A DNA stretch of 16,340 bases from Brachybacterium sp. (GCA_027322375.1 DAHVRS010000259.1:1-16340); one strand, 5' to 3'. Positions 6,120 through 14,277 are shown, numbered from the stretch's first letter. The notes: generated by a model not told the origin, from the letters alone. Numbers and translations: made by a program.

Positions 6120-6944
6120 ATGAGCGCCCCGCAGCCCCCTGCTCCCGGCCCCACGCCGCCCTCCTTCACGCCCCTGCGCGCGCCGCTGGAGGGCACCGTC
6201 CACGCCCCGCGCTCCCGAGCGATCGCCGCGCCGCGTCGTCGTGGCCGCTGGCTCACCGTCGGTGTGCCGGTCGTGCTCGCCGGAGCCTTCGGGATCAGCA
6301 GCTTCCTCCTCCTCGGCGTGAGCGCCCTGGTGGGAGGTGCGAGCCTGCTCGGCCCGCTTCTGGCCGGCCTCGGGATCGCGGCGGTCACCGGCGGCGGCGC
6401 GCACCTGCTGCTGCGCGGCAAGCGTCAGCGTCCGGTCAAGATCGGTCATCCCCAGGCGGAGATCCCCACCGGCACCCGCACTGCGCTCGAGAAGATCGTG
6501 CGCGATTCCCGCCGTCAGCAGCGCCGTGTCCAGGCGATGCAGCGCCGGGCACGCGGCTCGACGGTGGTGGAGATCCTGCGCCGCGCCGAGATGCTGCTGC
6601 TGCGGGTCGATGCCCTGCTGGACACCGCGACCGTGCAGTCCCGCCGCGCCTCCGATCCGGACGTGATGCTGCTGGACGGGATGGCGGAGCGCTACGTGCC
6701 GGAGCTCGTCGATGCGCTCGAGGGGACCGTCGGCTTCCTCGGCCCCACGACCACGCCCGAAGCGCGAGAGAAGGCGATATCGAACCTCCACGCGATCGAC
6801 GCGCAGCTCGATGTGCTCGCCGGGCGCCTGGATCGAATGGAGAACGAGATCGTCAACGGCGTGACGCGCACGCTCGACGTGCACTCGGAGTTCCTGCGCA
6901 CCCGCTTCGCGGAGCCGAGCGCTGACCCCTTCCTCGACCGCTGA
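6120..6944 (+). CDS. Two-TM helical membrane protein, possibly XpaC-like; function unknown
   Basis: This 274-residue protein has a Pro-rich, basic cytoplasmic N-terminus (1-43). Two hydrophobic segments follow, at about 44-67 and 69-98, with a glycine-rich turn, and then a largely helical charged region from 115 to the end. The two-TM-plus-helical layout and the C-terminal LDVHSEFL stretch recall the XpaC (5-bromo-4-chloroindolyl phosphate hydrolysis) family, often found beside TelA-type proteins. No TelA gene is next to it, and I see no catalytic motif. AGGAGG at 6102-6107 lies 12 bases before the ATG at 6120 but only three before the GTG at 6111, so the start is ambiguous by three codons. 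It is convergent with the GntR gene 69 bp downstream. The family assignment is tentative. Confidence 0.7.
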   Translation: MSAPQPPAPGPTPPSFTPLRAPLEGTVHAPRSRAIAAPRRRGRWLTVGVPVVLAGAFGISSFLLLGVSALVGGASLLGPLLAGLGIAAVTGGGAHLLLRGKRQRPVKIGHPQAEIPTGTRTALEKIVRDSRRQQRRVQAMQRRARGSTVVEILRRAEMLLLRVDALLDTATVQSRRASDPDVMLLDGMAERYVPELVDALEGTVGFLGPTTTPEAREKAISNLHAIDAQLDVLAGRLDRMENEIVNGVTRTLDVHSEFLRTRFAEPSADPFLDR

Positions 6945-6974
6945 GGCAGAGCGAGTCTCCGCGACGGAGCGGAC

Positions 6975-7022
6975 CAGCCCTGCTCGTGTCAGCCCTGTTG
7001 TCGTCGGCCCTGATCAGCCCTC
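6975..7022. repeat. Imperfect tandem repeats CAGCCCTG between convergent genes
   Basis: CAGCCCTG occurs at 6975-6982 and 6990-6997, the variant CGGCCCTG at 7005-7012, and CAGCCCTC at 7015-7022, giving spacings of 15, 15 and 10. The last copy overlaps the GntR stop codon. A short hairpin CTCCG-CGA-CGGAG (6957-6969) precedes them. No strong terminator is seen in this gap. Confidence 0.4.
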
Positions 7023-7706
7023 GGCCTGCTCCTCACCGAGCGCCACGGAGCGCTCGAGCACAGAGTCGAGATGGGCGATGAGCTGGGCCATCGCCCCGTC
7101 GTGGTGGTGGCGGCGCACCTTCTCCAGGATCTGGCCGTGCTCGGCGTAGGCCTCGTGGACGTCGAGCGCGGCGGGGCCGCCCACCCAGGTCTGGCGCATG
7201 CGGTGGGTGTGGGAGCGGACCGTCTCGACCATGGTGGCGAGGTAGCGGTTCCCGGCGTGGTCGAAGATGACCTGATGGAAGCCCCAGTCAGCGTGGAAGT
7301 GCTCCTGCAGCAGCTCGTAGGAGACCTCGCCGGCCGCCTCGATCCGCGCGATGACGTCCCCATGCTCGGCATAGGCCGCCTCGAGGTCCGCGAGCAGCGC
7401 ATCGACGTCCTCGAAGGCGCGCTCCAGCGCCGCGGTCTCGACGACCTTGCGGGCGTCCAGCAGTTCGGTCATCTGTGCAGCATCGAGCATCGGCGCGACG
7501 ACGTAGCCGCGCAGCGCCACGTACTCCACCAGTCCCGAGCGCTCGAGCGAGACCATCGCCTCGCGCACCGGGGTGGGTGAGACCTCCAGGTCACGGGCGA
7601 GTCCGTCGATGCTGAGGCGGGAACCCGGCGCCCAGCGGGACTCGAGCAGCCTCTGCAGGATCAGCTCTTCGACCTCGGCGCGCAGCACCTGTCGACGCAC
7701 AGCCAT
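7014..7706 (-). CDS. GntR-family transcriptional regulator, FCD (FadR) subfamily
   Basis: This 230-residue DNA-binding regulator has an N-terminal winged helix-turn-helix (about 8-72) with the GntR signature: LSIDGLARDLEVSPTPVREAM, then LERSGLVE and RGYVVAP. The FCD ligand domain spans about 78-220. Its likely metal or carboxylate-binding residues are Asp140 and His144 (DWGFH), His190 (EHGQI) and His212. FCD regulators usually sense small organic acids or acyl-type metabolites. The ATG at 7706 has AGGGAG upstream at about nine bases; the longer frame to 7766 adds 20 non-conserved residues. It lies directly downstream of, and in the same direction as, the leucine-type operon, but across 175 bp with its own palindromic leader. 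It may control that operon, itself and perhaps the kinase gene. Targets and ligand are inferred. Confidence 0.9.
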   Translation of the reverse strand: MAVRRQVLRAEVEELILQRLLESRWAPGSRLSIDGLARDLEVSPTPVREAMVSLERSGLVEYVALRGYVVAPMLDAAQMTELLDARKVVETAALERAFEDVDALLADLEAAYAEHGDVIARIEAAGEVSYELLQEHFHADWGFHQVIFDHAGNRYLATMVETVRSHTHRMRQTWVGGPAALDVHEAYAEHGQILEKVRRHHHDGAMAQLIAHLDSVLERSVALGEEQAEG

Positions 7707-7782
7707 GGCGGCACTCCCTCTTCTCGTTCCGCAGCCGGCGTCCTCGTCGACGGGCCGTGGAGACACTCCTGATCCAGGTCAC

Positions 7783-7792
7783 CCTATAGGAA
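7783..7792. promoter_or_regulatory. Palindromic CCTATAGG site upstream of the GntR gene
   Basis: CCTATAGGAA (7783-7792) is, on the minus strand, the same 10-mer TTCCTATAGG found at 532-541 before the kinase gene. It lies 77 bp upstream of the GntR start and overlaps a possible minus-strand -10 (TAGGGT). This fits an autoregulatory operator with a second target at the sugar-kinase promoter. The motif is short, so chance is not excluded. Confidence 0.4.
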
Positions 7793-7818
7793 GTTGTAGA
7801 GAGAAGAGGGTGGTCTCG

Positions 7819-7881
7819 CCCGTCGGCCCAGGCCGTCGGCTCACGACGTTCGCTCGGGCCGACGGGACTGCGGCCGACGGC
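7819..7881 (-). terminator. Hairpin at the 3' end of the leucine-type operon
   Basis: CCCGTCGGCCC (7819-7829) pairs perfectly with GGGCCGACGGG (7856-7866). A competing stem can form between GCCGTCGGC (7832-7840) and GCCGACGGC (7873-7881). The structures begin immediately after the acyl-CoA dehydrogenase stop (7882-7884). They are very stable and have no T-run. They probably terminate the operon before the GntR gene. Confidence 0.55.
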
Positions 7882-9147
7882 TCACCCCGCGAGCGCGCCG
7901 GGGAAGCCGAGGTGCTTGGCGATGATGCCGAGCTGGACCTCGTCGGTCCCCTCCCCCACCTGCAGGATCCGGGAGTCGCGGTAGTGGCGGGAGACGACGT
8001 TCTCGTTGAGGAAGCCGTAGCCGCCCCAGATCTGGCAGGCGTCGCGGGCGTTGTCGGCGGCGGCGTGGCTGCCCACGAGCTTCGCGATCGAGGCCTCCTG
8101 CGAGATGGGCAGGCCGGCGTCGAGGCGTCGGGCGGCCTCGTGCATCAGCGCGCGGGCGGAGGCGACGCGGGCTTGCATGCGGGCGAGGGTGAAGGCGATG
8201 TGCTGGTGCTCGCCGAGCGGCTTGGCGAAGACGACCCGGCTCTTCGCCCGTGCGACGGCCTGCTCGAGGCAGCCCTGCGCGGCGCCGACGCACAGTGCGG
8301 CGATCGCGACGCGGCCCTGGTCGAGGATGGACAGGAAGTTCGAGAAGCCGCGGCCGCGCTCCCCGAGCAGGTTCTCCTCCGGGACGCGCACCTCGTCGAG
8401 GCGCAGCGGGTGAGTGTCGGAGGTGTGCCAGCCGACCTTGTCGTAGCTGGGCAGGACGGTGAAGCCGGGCGTCGAGGTGGGCACGATGATGCTGGTCAGC
8501 GCCGGACCCTCCGTGCCGCTGCGGCCGGTGCGGCGCCCGGTGACGGCGGTGATCGTCACGAGCGAGGTGATGGGGGTGCCGGAGTTGGTGATGAACTGCT
8601 TGGATCCGTCGATCACCCACTGGCCGTCCTCGAGCCGCGCGGTGGTGCGGGTCGCGCCCGCATCGGAGCCGGCCTCAGCCTCGGTGAGGCCGAAGGCGGC
8701 GAGCTCCTCCCCGCGGGCGAGGGCGGGCAGGTAGCGCTCCTTCTGCGCGTCGGTGCCGAAGGTGAGGATCGGCATGGCGCCGAGCCCGAGCCCGGCCTCG
8801 AGGGTCACCGCGATCGACTGGTCCACGCGGGCGAGCTGCTCGACGGCGACGCAGAGGGAGAGGTAGTCGCGGCCCTGCCCGTCGTACTCGCGCGGGATCG
8901 GAAGGCCGAACAGGCCCATCTGCCCCATCTGGGCGATGATCTCCATCGGCAGGCGGCGGGCGGTGTCGTACTCGTAGCTGGCGGGGGCGACGACCTCGTC
9001 GGCGAAGTCGCGCACCTCGGCGGCGAGGCGCTGGTGCTCGACGGGCAGCATCTCCGTGCCGGCCGGAGGCGTGGGGCTGGCGGCGGGGACGGGGGTGGCC
9101 TGCGGTGCGGGGCTGGCCTGGGAAACAGGGCTGGTGGTCGCGCTCAT
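7882..9147 (-). CDS. Acyl-CoA dehydrogenase, probable isovaleryl-CoA dehydrogenase (FadE19-like)
   Basis: This 421-residue flavoprotein would oxidise an acyl-CoA to the 2-enoyl-CoA and pass electrons to ETF. Signatures are AFGLTEAEAGSDAGATRTTA (151-170, FAD/substrate binding), GSKQFITNSG (181-190), SNFLSILDQGRVAIAALCVG (269-288), CQIWGGYGF (371-379) and VGEGTDEVQLGIIA (397-410), with Glu399 a candidate catalytic base. Residues 4-30 are a Pro/Ala/Thr/Ser/Gln-rich tail not usual for the family, whose members have about 380-390 residues. AAGGAGA lies seven bases before the ATG at 9147, and the start overlaps the lyase stop by 4 bp (ATGA). It is the last gene of the operon. In the analogous M. 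tuberculosis locus fadE19 holds this place. In leucine breakdown it would make 3-methylcrotonyl-CoA from isovaleryl-CoA. The family is certain; the substrate is inferred. Confidence 0.92.
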   Translation of the reverse strand: MSATTSPVSQASPAPQATPVPAASPTPPAGTEMLPVEHQRLAAEVRDFADEVVAPASYEYDTARRLPMEIIAQMGQMGLFGLPIPREYDGQGRDYLSLCVAVEQLARVDQSIAVTLEAGLGLGAMPILTFGTDAQKERYLPALARGEELAAFGLTEAEAGSDAGATRTTARLEDGQWVIDGSKQFITNSGTPITSLVTITAVTGRRTGRSGTEGPALTSIIVPTSTPGFTVLPSYDKVGWHTSDTHPLRLDEVRVPEENLLGERGRGFSNFLSILDQGRVAIAALCVGAAQGCLEQAVARAKSRVVFAKPLGEHQHIAFTLARMQARVASARALMHEAARRLDAGLPISQEASIAKLVGSHAAADNARDACQIWGGYGFLNENVVSRHYRDSRILQVGEGTDEVQLGIIAKHLGFPGALAG

Positions 9148-10130
9148 CGGCGGGTCTCCTTCGAAGGATTCTGGCTGGCCTCCACTGCGTCGTGGCGGGC
9201 GAGGAGGGTGCGGGCGTGGCGGAGCAGGGGGCCGTCGACCATCCGGCCCTCGTGGGCGAAGACCCCGTCGCCGGCGCTCTCGGCGGTGGCGAGCAGGGCG
9301 CGGGCGGCCTCGACCTCCTCGGGGGCGGGGGCGTAGGCGGCGCGGATGGTCGCGACCTGGTCGGGGTGCAGGCAGGCGGTCGCGGTGAAGCCGCTCGCGG
9401 CGGCGTCCTCGGCCTCGGCGCGCTGGCCGTCGAGGTCGGCGAGGTCGAGGTGGACGGCGTCGATCGCGCTGCGGCCGTGGGCGCGAGCGGCGAGCAGCAC
9501 GGCCGAGCGGGCGTGGCGGACCACCTCGCGGTAGGTGCCGGAGCTGTTGCGGGAGGAGGTGCCGCCGAGGTCGGCGATGAGGTCCTCCCCGCCCCACATG
9601 AGCGCGGCGACATCCGGGTGGGCGGCGAGCTCGGGCGCGGCGAGGATGCCGCGCGCCGTCTCGCACAGCACGAGCACGCGGGCGCTGGGCAGCGCGGCGA
9701 CGAGCCGGCCCACGTCGGCGCGGGAGCCGGCCTTGGGGAGCATCACCCAGCGGGGCCGCAGAGCGGTGAGCGCGTCGACGTCCACGATGAAGTCGTTCGT
9801 GCCGGGCGGGTTCACGCGCACGACGGTGCGGGCGGGGTCGAGCTCGTGCGCGGCGACGGCCTCGCGCGCGGCTTGCTTCCGCTCGGGCGCGACGGCGTCC
9901 TCGAGGTCGAGGATGACCGCGTCGGCGCGCGCGGCGGCCTTCGCGAAGCGATCGGGCCGATCTCCGGGGCAGAACAGCAGCGCGGGTCCCAGCGGCAGGC
10001 TCTCGACCATCGCCTGCGCCTCGGGGCGGGGGCCGACGGGCCGGTCGGGGCTGCGGTCCAGCGCCCGGTCCGGGACAGGGGCGGCAGTGCGATCGGTGGT
10101 GCGGGCGGTGCTGCGATCGGTGAGGGTCAT
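9144..10130 (-). CDS. CitE-like CoA-ester lyase (HpcH/HpaI family), probable (R)-HMG-CoA / citramalyl-CoA lyase
   Basis: This 328-residue TIM-barrel, Mg-dependent CoA lyase shows family motifs in order: LLFCPGDRPDRFAKA (51-65), AVILDLEDAV (71-80), VRVN (104-107, Arg105), MLPKA (130-134), CETARGI (156-162, Glu157), GGEDL (180-184) and ACLHPDQV (252-259). The first 40 residues are an Asp/Arg/Pro-rich low-complexity extension (repeated DR). The internal Met41 at 10010 has a weaker ribosome site, while the ATG at 10130 overlaps the upstream stop as ATGA and has GGGAG nearby. The M. tuberculosis homologue in the same context, Rv2498c, is reported as a beta-hydroxyacyl-CoA lyase acting on (R)-HMG-CoA in leucine catabolism and on (S)-citramalyl-CoA in itaconate dissimilation. 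The same role here is inferred from synteny. It is not citrate lyase: no CitD or CitF lies nearby. Confidence 0.88.
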   Translation of the reverse strand: MTLTDRSTARTTDRTAAPVPDRALDRSPDRPVGPRPEAQAMVESLPLGPALLFCPGDRPDRFAKAAARADAVILDLEDAVAPERKQAAREAVAAHELDPARTVVRVNPPGTNDFIVDVDALTALRPRWVMLPKAGSRADVGRLVAALPSARVLVLCETARGILAAPELAAHPDVAALMWGGEDLIADLGGTSSRNSSGTYREVVRHARSAVLLAARAHGRSAIDAVHLDLADLDGQRAEAEDAAASGFTATACLHPDQVATIRAAYAPAPEEVEAARALLATAESAGDGVFAHEGRMVDGPLLRHARTLLARHDAVEASQNPSKETRR

Positions 10131-10648
10131 GCCTGCTCCCTGGTGTGCATGAGGGTGGTGCGCGCGGCACGGACCACGATGTCTCCGTGCTGGTTGCGGC
10201 CGGTGTGGACGAGGTCGACGACGGACTGCCCGGGCCTCGAGCGGGAGTCCCGGACGGCGAGGATCTCGGTCTCGGAGTAGAGGGTGTCGCCGTGGTGGAG
10301 GGGATGCGGGAAGCTGATCTCGGTGAAGCCGAGGTTCGCGACGAGCGTGCCCTGAGTGAGCTGGGCGACCGAGGCGCCGACGACGGTGGCGAGGGTGAGC
10401 ATCGAGTTCACGAGCCGCTCCCCGAACTCGGTGGTCTCCGCCCAGGCGGCGTCGAGGTGAAGCGCCTGCGGGTTCATGGTCATCGTGGTGAACAGGACGT
10501 TGTCCGCCTCGGTGAGGGTGCGGCCGGGGCGGTGCGCGTAGATCACGCCGGTGCGCAGCTCGTCCGCGTACAGGCCGCGCTGCACGATCCGCGGTAGGGC
10601 GTCGCCCGACGGGTCGGCCACGGGATGGGGTTCTGGATCGGGGCTCAT
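10127..10648 (-). CDS. MaoC-like hydratase (Rv2499c-like), probable 3-methylglutaconyl-CoA hydratase
   Basis: This is a 173-residue single hot-dog domain. The hydratase-2 region reads TMNPQALHLD (57-66), with Asn59, Pro60, His64 and Asp66. The classical MaoC motif is D-x-N-P-x-H, so the usual catalytic Asp is Thr57 here and the His is shifted by two positions. Later strands FTEISFPHPLHHGDTLYSETEI and NQHGDIVVRAARTTLM are typical of the family. It lies between the biotin carboxylase and the CitE-like lyase, overlapping both by 4 bp (ATGA), with GAGGAGA before its ATG. In leucine breakdown it would hydrate 3-methylglutaconyl-CoA, plausibly to the (R)-HMG-CoA that the next enzyme cleaves. For itaconate the matching step would be mesaconyl/itaconyl-CoA hydration. 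The fold is sure; the reaction is inferred. Confidence 0.87.
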   Translation of the reverse strand: MSPDPEPHPVADPSGDALPRIVQRGLYADELRTGVIYAHRPGRTLTEADNVLFTTMTMNPQALHLDAAWAETTEFGERLVNSMLTLATVVGASVAQLTQGTLVANLGFTEISFPHPLHHGDTLYSETEILAVRDSRSRPGQSVVDLVHTGRNQHGDIVVRAARTTLMHTREQA

Positions 10649-12684
10649 CGGGGTGTCTCCTCGGAGGATCGGTGGGAGGAGTTCTCAGTGCTCTCCTCAG
10701 CAGGTCCGTCAGCGAGCACCTGCGCGAGCTCCTGCCCGCGGGTGACGCGCTGACCTGCGCCGACGAGCAGCTTCACGGTGCCGGCGGTGGGGGCGTGGAG
10801 GGTGTGCTCCATCTTCATCGCCTCGACGACGAGCACGGCCTGGCCCGCCTCGACCGCGTCCCCGTCGGCGACGAGGAGGGCGGTGACCGCGCCGGGCATC
10901 GGGGACTCGAGCGTCGGGGCGGAGCCGTGGCGGGCATCGGCCCGCTCGGGGCGGTGCAGGCGGATCTCGCGGTCCTCGCCGGGCAGTCCCACCCACACGG
11001 TGTCCTCGGTGAGGACGCTGCGCAGCGGGTGGCGGATCCCGTCGACGGTGACCGCACCGCGGTCGAGGGCGAGGTGGTGCTCCTGCGCGTCGATCCGGGC
11101 GGTCGCGGCGGTGGACGGCCCGGTCAGCGCGACCTCCACGACGTCCGCGTCGGCCGCTGTGCCCTCGCCGGTCGCCGCGTCCCCGTCAGCCCCGGAGCCC
11201 CCGTCGGCCGTGAAGGGGACGATGAACGGCGCCTCCGCGCCGAGGCGCCAGCCCGAGGGGCGGTGCCAGAGCCCGGCGGGCCGGTCGGCATCGAGCCGCT
11301 CGCGGACCACGAGCGCGGCGACGGCGAGCGCGGCGGTGCTCGGCGCAGGGCGGCGCAGCTGCTCGAGGCGGCGCTCGATGAGGCCCGTGTCGAGCCGCCC
11401 CTCGACCACCTCGGGCAGGGCGAGCAGGGCGCGGAGGAAGGCGGTGTTCGTGACGACGCCCAGCAGATGCGTGTCCGCGAGCGCCCGGTCGAGCGCGGCG
11501 AGCGCGGCCTCGCGGGTGGGCGCATGGGTGATGACCTTGGCGAGCATCGGGTCATAGGAGGTGGAGACCTCGAGGCCCGGTGCGAGCGCATGGTCCACGC
11601 GCACCCCGGCGGGCAGGGCGAGGTCCAGGAGCGTGCCGCCGGTGGGGAGGAAGCCGGCGTCGGGGTCCTCCGCGTAGATCCGCGCCTCGATCGCGTGGCC
11701 GTGAAGCTGTAGGTCCTCCTGCGCGAGGTCGAGCTTTTCACCTGCGGCGATGCGGAGCTGCGCGGTGACGAGGTCGATCCCGGTGACCGCCTCGGTGACG
11801 GCGTGCTCGACTTGGAGGCGGGTGTTCATCTCGAGGAAGAACGGCTCGTCGGGGGCGTGCGCGTCGATGATGAACTCGACGGTTCCCGCGCCCACGTAGC
11901 CTGCGGCCTTCGCGGCCTCGACGGCGATCTGGCCGAGGTGGGCGCGCTGGTCAGGGGTGAGGGTGGGGCTCGGCGCCTCCTCGACCACCTTCTGGTGGCG
12001 GCGCTGGAGGGAGCACTCCCGCTCCCCGAGGTGGATGACGTGACCGTGGGTGTCGGCGAGGATCTGCACCTCGATGTGGCGGGGCGCGGTGATCCAGCGC
12101 TCGAGGAAGAGGGTGTCATCGCCGAACGCGCCAGCGGCCTCGCGCCGTGCGGCGTGCAGCGTGGCGGGCAGCTCTGCGAGGTCCTCGACCAGGTGCATGC
12201 CCTTCCCGCCTCCGCCGGCGGCGGGCTTGACCAGCAGCGGGACCCCGATGTCGGGGGCGCCGGCGAGCAGTGCCGCATCGTCGAGCCCGGGGGCTGCGAG
12301 GCCCGGCACGACGGGCACGCCGCGCGCGGAGACGGTCTCGCGGGCGGTGATCTTGTCGCCCATCGCCTCGATCGCGCTCGCGGGCGGGCCCACGAAGGCG
12401 ATGCCCGCGGCGGCGCAGGCGCGGGCGAGGGCGGCGTTCTCGGAGAGGAAGCCGTAGCCGGGGTGGAGGGCGTCGGCCCCGGTGGCGCGGGCGGCGGCGA
12501 TGATCTGGTCGACGTCGAGATAGGAGTCGATGCGCACAGCGGCGCCCGCGGCGGCGACGTGCGGGGACGCACTGTCCTCGTCGGTGTGGACGGCGATCGC
12601 GGCGAGGCCCATTGCGTGGACGCTGCGGAGGATGCGCAGGGCGATCTCGCCGCGGTTGGCAATCAGGACGCTGTGGATGGTCAT
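10645..12684 (-). CDS. accA1: Acyl-CoA carboxylase alpha subunit (biotin carboxylase + BCCP), probable methylcrotonyl-CoA carboxylase
   Basis: This 679-residue subunit carries out ATP-dependent carboxylation of biotin. The biotin carboxylase domain (1-445) shows LIANRGEIALRI (7-18), LHPGYGFLSEN (73-83), the ATP-binding loop KPAAGGGGKGM (153-163), ERECSLQRRHQKVVEEAPS (221-239) and EMNTRLQVEHAVTE (285-298). A variable middle (450-590) holds an Ala/Gly/Asp-rich insert (494-515). The C-terminal biotinyl domain has EAMKM with biotinylated Lys624 and the partner motif SPMPGAV (594-600). The last 20 residues are a Ser/Glu-rich tail. It starts 7 bp after the carboxyltransferase stop and ends with an ATGA overlap into the MaoC gene. 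Together with that carboxyltransferase it resembles AccA1-AccD1 of M. tuberculosis, a methylcrotonyl-CoA carboxylase. Acetyl- or propionyl-CoA use cannot be excluded by eye. Confidence 0.94.
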   Translation of the reverse strand: MTIHSVLIANRGEIALRILRSVHAMGLAAIAVHTDEDSASPHVAAAGAAVRIDSYLDVDQIIAAARATGADALHPGYGFLSENAALARACAAAGIAFVGPPASAIEAMGDKITARETVSARGVPVVPGLAAPGLDDAALLAGAPDIGVPLLVKPAAGGGGKGMHLVEDLAELPATLHAARREAAGAFGDDTLFLERWITAPRHIEVQILADTHGHVIHLGERECSLQRRHQKVVEEAPSPTLTPDQRAHLGQIAVEAAKAAGYVGAGTVEFIIDAHAPDEPFFLEMNTRLQVEHAVTEAVTGIDLVTAQLRIAAGEKLDLAQEDLQLHGHAIEARIYAEDPDAGFLPTGGTLLDLALPAGVRVDHALAPGLEVSTSYDPMLAKVITHAPTREAALAALDRALADTHLLGVVTNTAFLRALLALPEVVEGRLDTGLIERRLEQLRRPAPSTAALAVAALVVRERLDADRPAGLWHRPSGWRLGAEAPFIVPFTADGGSGADGDAATGEGTAADADVVEVALTGPSTAATARIDAQEHHLALDRGAVTVDGIRHPLRSVLTEDTVWVGLPGEDREIRLHRPERADARHGSAPTLESPMPGAVTALLVADGDAVEAGQAVLVVEAMKMEHTLHAPTAGTVKLLVGAGQRVTRGQELAQVLADGPAEESTENSSHRSSEETPR

Positions 12685-12691
12685 GGCCGCC

Positions 12692-14272
12692 TCACATGCG
12701 GAACACGCCGCGGTGGACCGCGGGCAGAGGCGGGCGGGTGACGACGTCGAGGGCGAGGCCCAGGACGGTGCGGGTCTGGGCGGGGTCGATGACGCCGTCG
12801 TCCCAGAGCCGGGCGGTGGAGTAGTAGGGGCTGCCCTGCCGGTCGTAGTCCTCCTCGATCGGCCGGCGGAACTCCGCCTCGTCCTCGGCGCTCCAGGTCC
12901 CGCCGCCTGATTCGATCCGGTCGCGGCGCACGGTGGCGAGCACGGCCGCGGCCTGCGGCCCGCCCATCACGGACACGCGCGCGTTCGGCCACAGCCACAG
13001 GAAGCGGGGCGAGTAGGCGCGGCCGCACATCGAGTAGGTGCCTGCCCCGAAGGAGCCGCCGATGACGACGGTGAGCTTCGGGACGCGGGCGCAGGCGACG
13101 GCGGTGACCATCTTCGCGCCGTCCTTCGCGATGCCGCCGCGCTCGTACTCGGCGCCCACCATGAATCCGGCGATGTTCTGCAGGAACACGAGCGGGACCT
13201 CCCGCTGGTCGCACAGCTCGATGAAGTGGGCGCCCTTGAGCGCGGACTCGCTGAACAGCACCCCGTTGTTCGCGACGATCCCCACGCGGTGCCCGTGCAG
13301 GCGCGCGAAACCGGTGACGAGGGTGGTGCCGTAGGAGGGCTTGAACTCGGAGAAGCTGCCGGCGTCGACGATCCGGTCGATGACATCGTGCACGTCGTAG
13401 GGGGTGGAGAGGTCCGCGGGGACCACCTCCCCCATCGACGCGGGATCGTGCGCGGGCTCCCGGCTCTCCTCGATCCCCTCGGGCAGCGGGTCGGGGCCCG
13501 GGAGGGTTGCGACGCTGTCGCGGAGGATCGCAAGGGCGTGCGCATCATCCTCGGCGAGGTGGTCTGCGACGCCGGACACCTCGGTGTGCAGCACCCCTCC
13601 GCCGAGGTCCTCGGCGCTGACCTCCTCGCCGATCGCTGCCTTCACCAGCGGGGGTCCACCCAGGAAGATCGTGCCCTGATCACGGACGATGACGGTCTGG
13701 TCGCTCATCGCAGGCACATACGCGCCGCCCGCGGTGGAGGAGCCCATCACCGCAGAGATCTGCGCGATCCCGTCCGCGCTCATCCGGGCCTGGTGGTAGA
13801 AGATCCGCCCGAAGTGGTCGCGGTCGGGGAACACCTCGTCCTGCATCGGCAGATAGGCGCCGCCGGAGTCGACGAGGTACACGCATGGCAGCTGGTTCTC
13901 CGCCGCGATCTCCTGGGCACGCAGGTGCTTCTTCACGGTCATCGGGAAGTAGGTGCCGCCCTTGACGGTCGCGTCGTTCGCGAGGATCAGGCAGTGCCGG
14001 CCCTGGACCATCCCGATCCCGGCGACGACCCCGGCGCTCGGCACGGCCCCGTCGTACATGCCCTCGGCGGCGAGCGGCGCGATCTCGAGGAATGGACTGC
14101 CGGGGTCCAGCAGCTGGTCGATCCGGTCACGGGCGAGCAGCTTCCCGCGGGCGCGATGCTTGGCGCGGGCCGCCTCGGAGCCGCCCTTCGCGGCGACCTC
14201 CAGGCGCTCGCGCAGCTCCGTGACCAGCGCACCCATCGCCGCAGCGCGGCTCTCGGAGGAGGAAGTCTCCAT
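12692..14272 (-). CDS. accD1: Acyl-CoA carboxylase beta subunit (carboxyltransferase), probable methylcrotonyl-CoA carboxylase
   Basis: This 526-residue carboxyltransferase has N- and C-terminal crotonase-fold halves and moves CO2 from carboxybiotin to an acyl-CoA. Landmarks are [61 protein letters not shown] and, in the second half, [41 protein letters not shown] and [13 protein letters not shown]. The [19 protein letters not shown] stretch is characteristic of methylcrotonyl-CoA carboxylase beta chains rather than propionyl-CoA ones. Length is normal. The ATG at 14272 follows the E2 stop by five bases with GGTGAG upstream. The frame stays open to 14428, but that extension lies wholly inside the E2 gene and is rejected. 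The product works with the alpha subunit encoded next to make 3-methylglutaconyl-CoA. Confidence 0.94.
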   Translation of the reverse strand: METSSSESRAAAMGALVTELRERLEVAAKGGSEAARAKHRARGKLLARDRIDQLLDPGSPFLEIAPLAAEGMYDGAVPSAGVVAGIGMVQGRHCLILANDATVKGGTYFPMTVKKHLRAQEIAAENQLPCVYLVDSGGAYLPMQDEVFPDRDHFGRIFYHQARMSADGIAQISAVMGSSTAGGAYVPAMSDQTVIVRDQGTIFLGGPPLVKAAIGEEVSAEDLGGGVLHTEVSGVADHLAEDDAHALAILRDSVATLPGPDPLPEGIEESREPAHDPASMGEVVPADLSTPYDVHDVIDRIVDAGSFSEFKPSYGTTLVTGFARLHGHRVGIVANNGVLFSESALKGAHFIELCDQREVPLVFLQNIAGFMVGAEYERGGIAKDGAKMVTAVACARVPKLTVVIGGSFGAGTYSMCGRAYSPRFLWLWPNARVSVMGGPQAAAVLATVRRDRIESGGGTWSAEDEAEFRRPIEEDYDRQGSPYYSTARLWDDGVIDPAQTRTVLGLALDVVTRPPLPAVHRGVFRM

Positions 14273-14277
14273 CGCAC

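Noticed and set aside
9144..10130. Citrate lyase beta subunit
   Set aside because: No citrate lyase alpha or acyl-carrier subunit lies nearby; the operon is for branched acyl-CoA breakdown.
9148..10170. N-terminal extension of the acyl-CoA dehydrogenase frame up to 10170
   Set aside because: It is an out-of-frame read-through of the CitE-like gene, Arg/Pro-rich, while the ATG at 9147 has a good ribosome site and an ATGA overlap.
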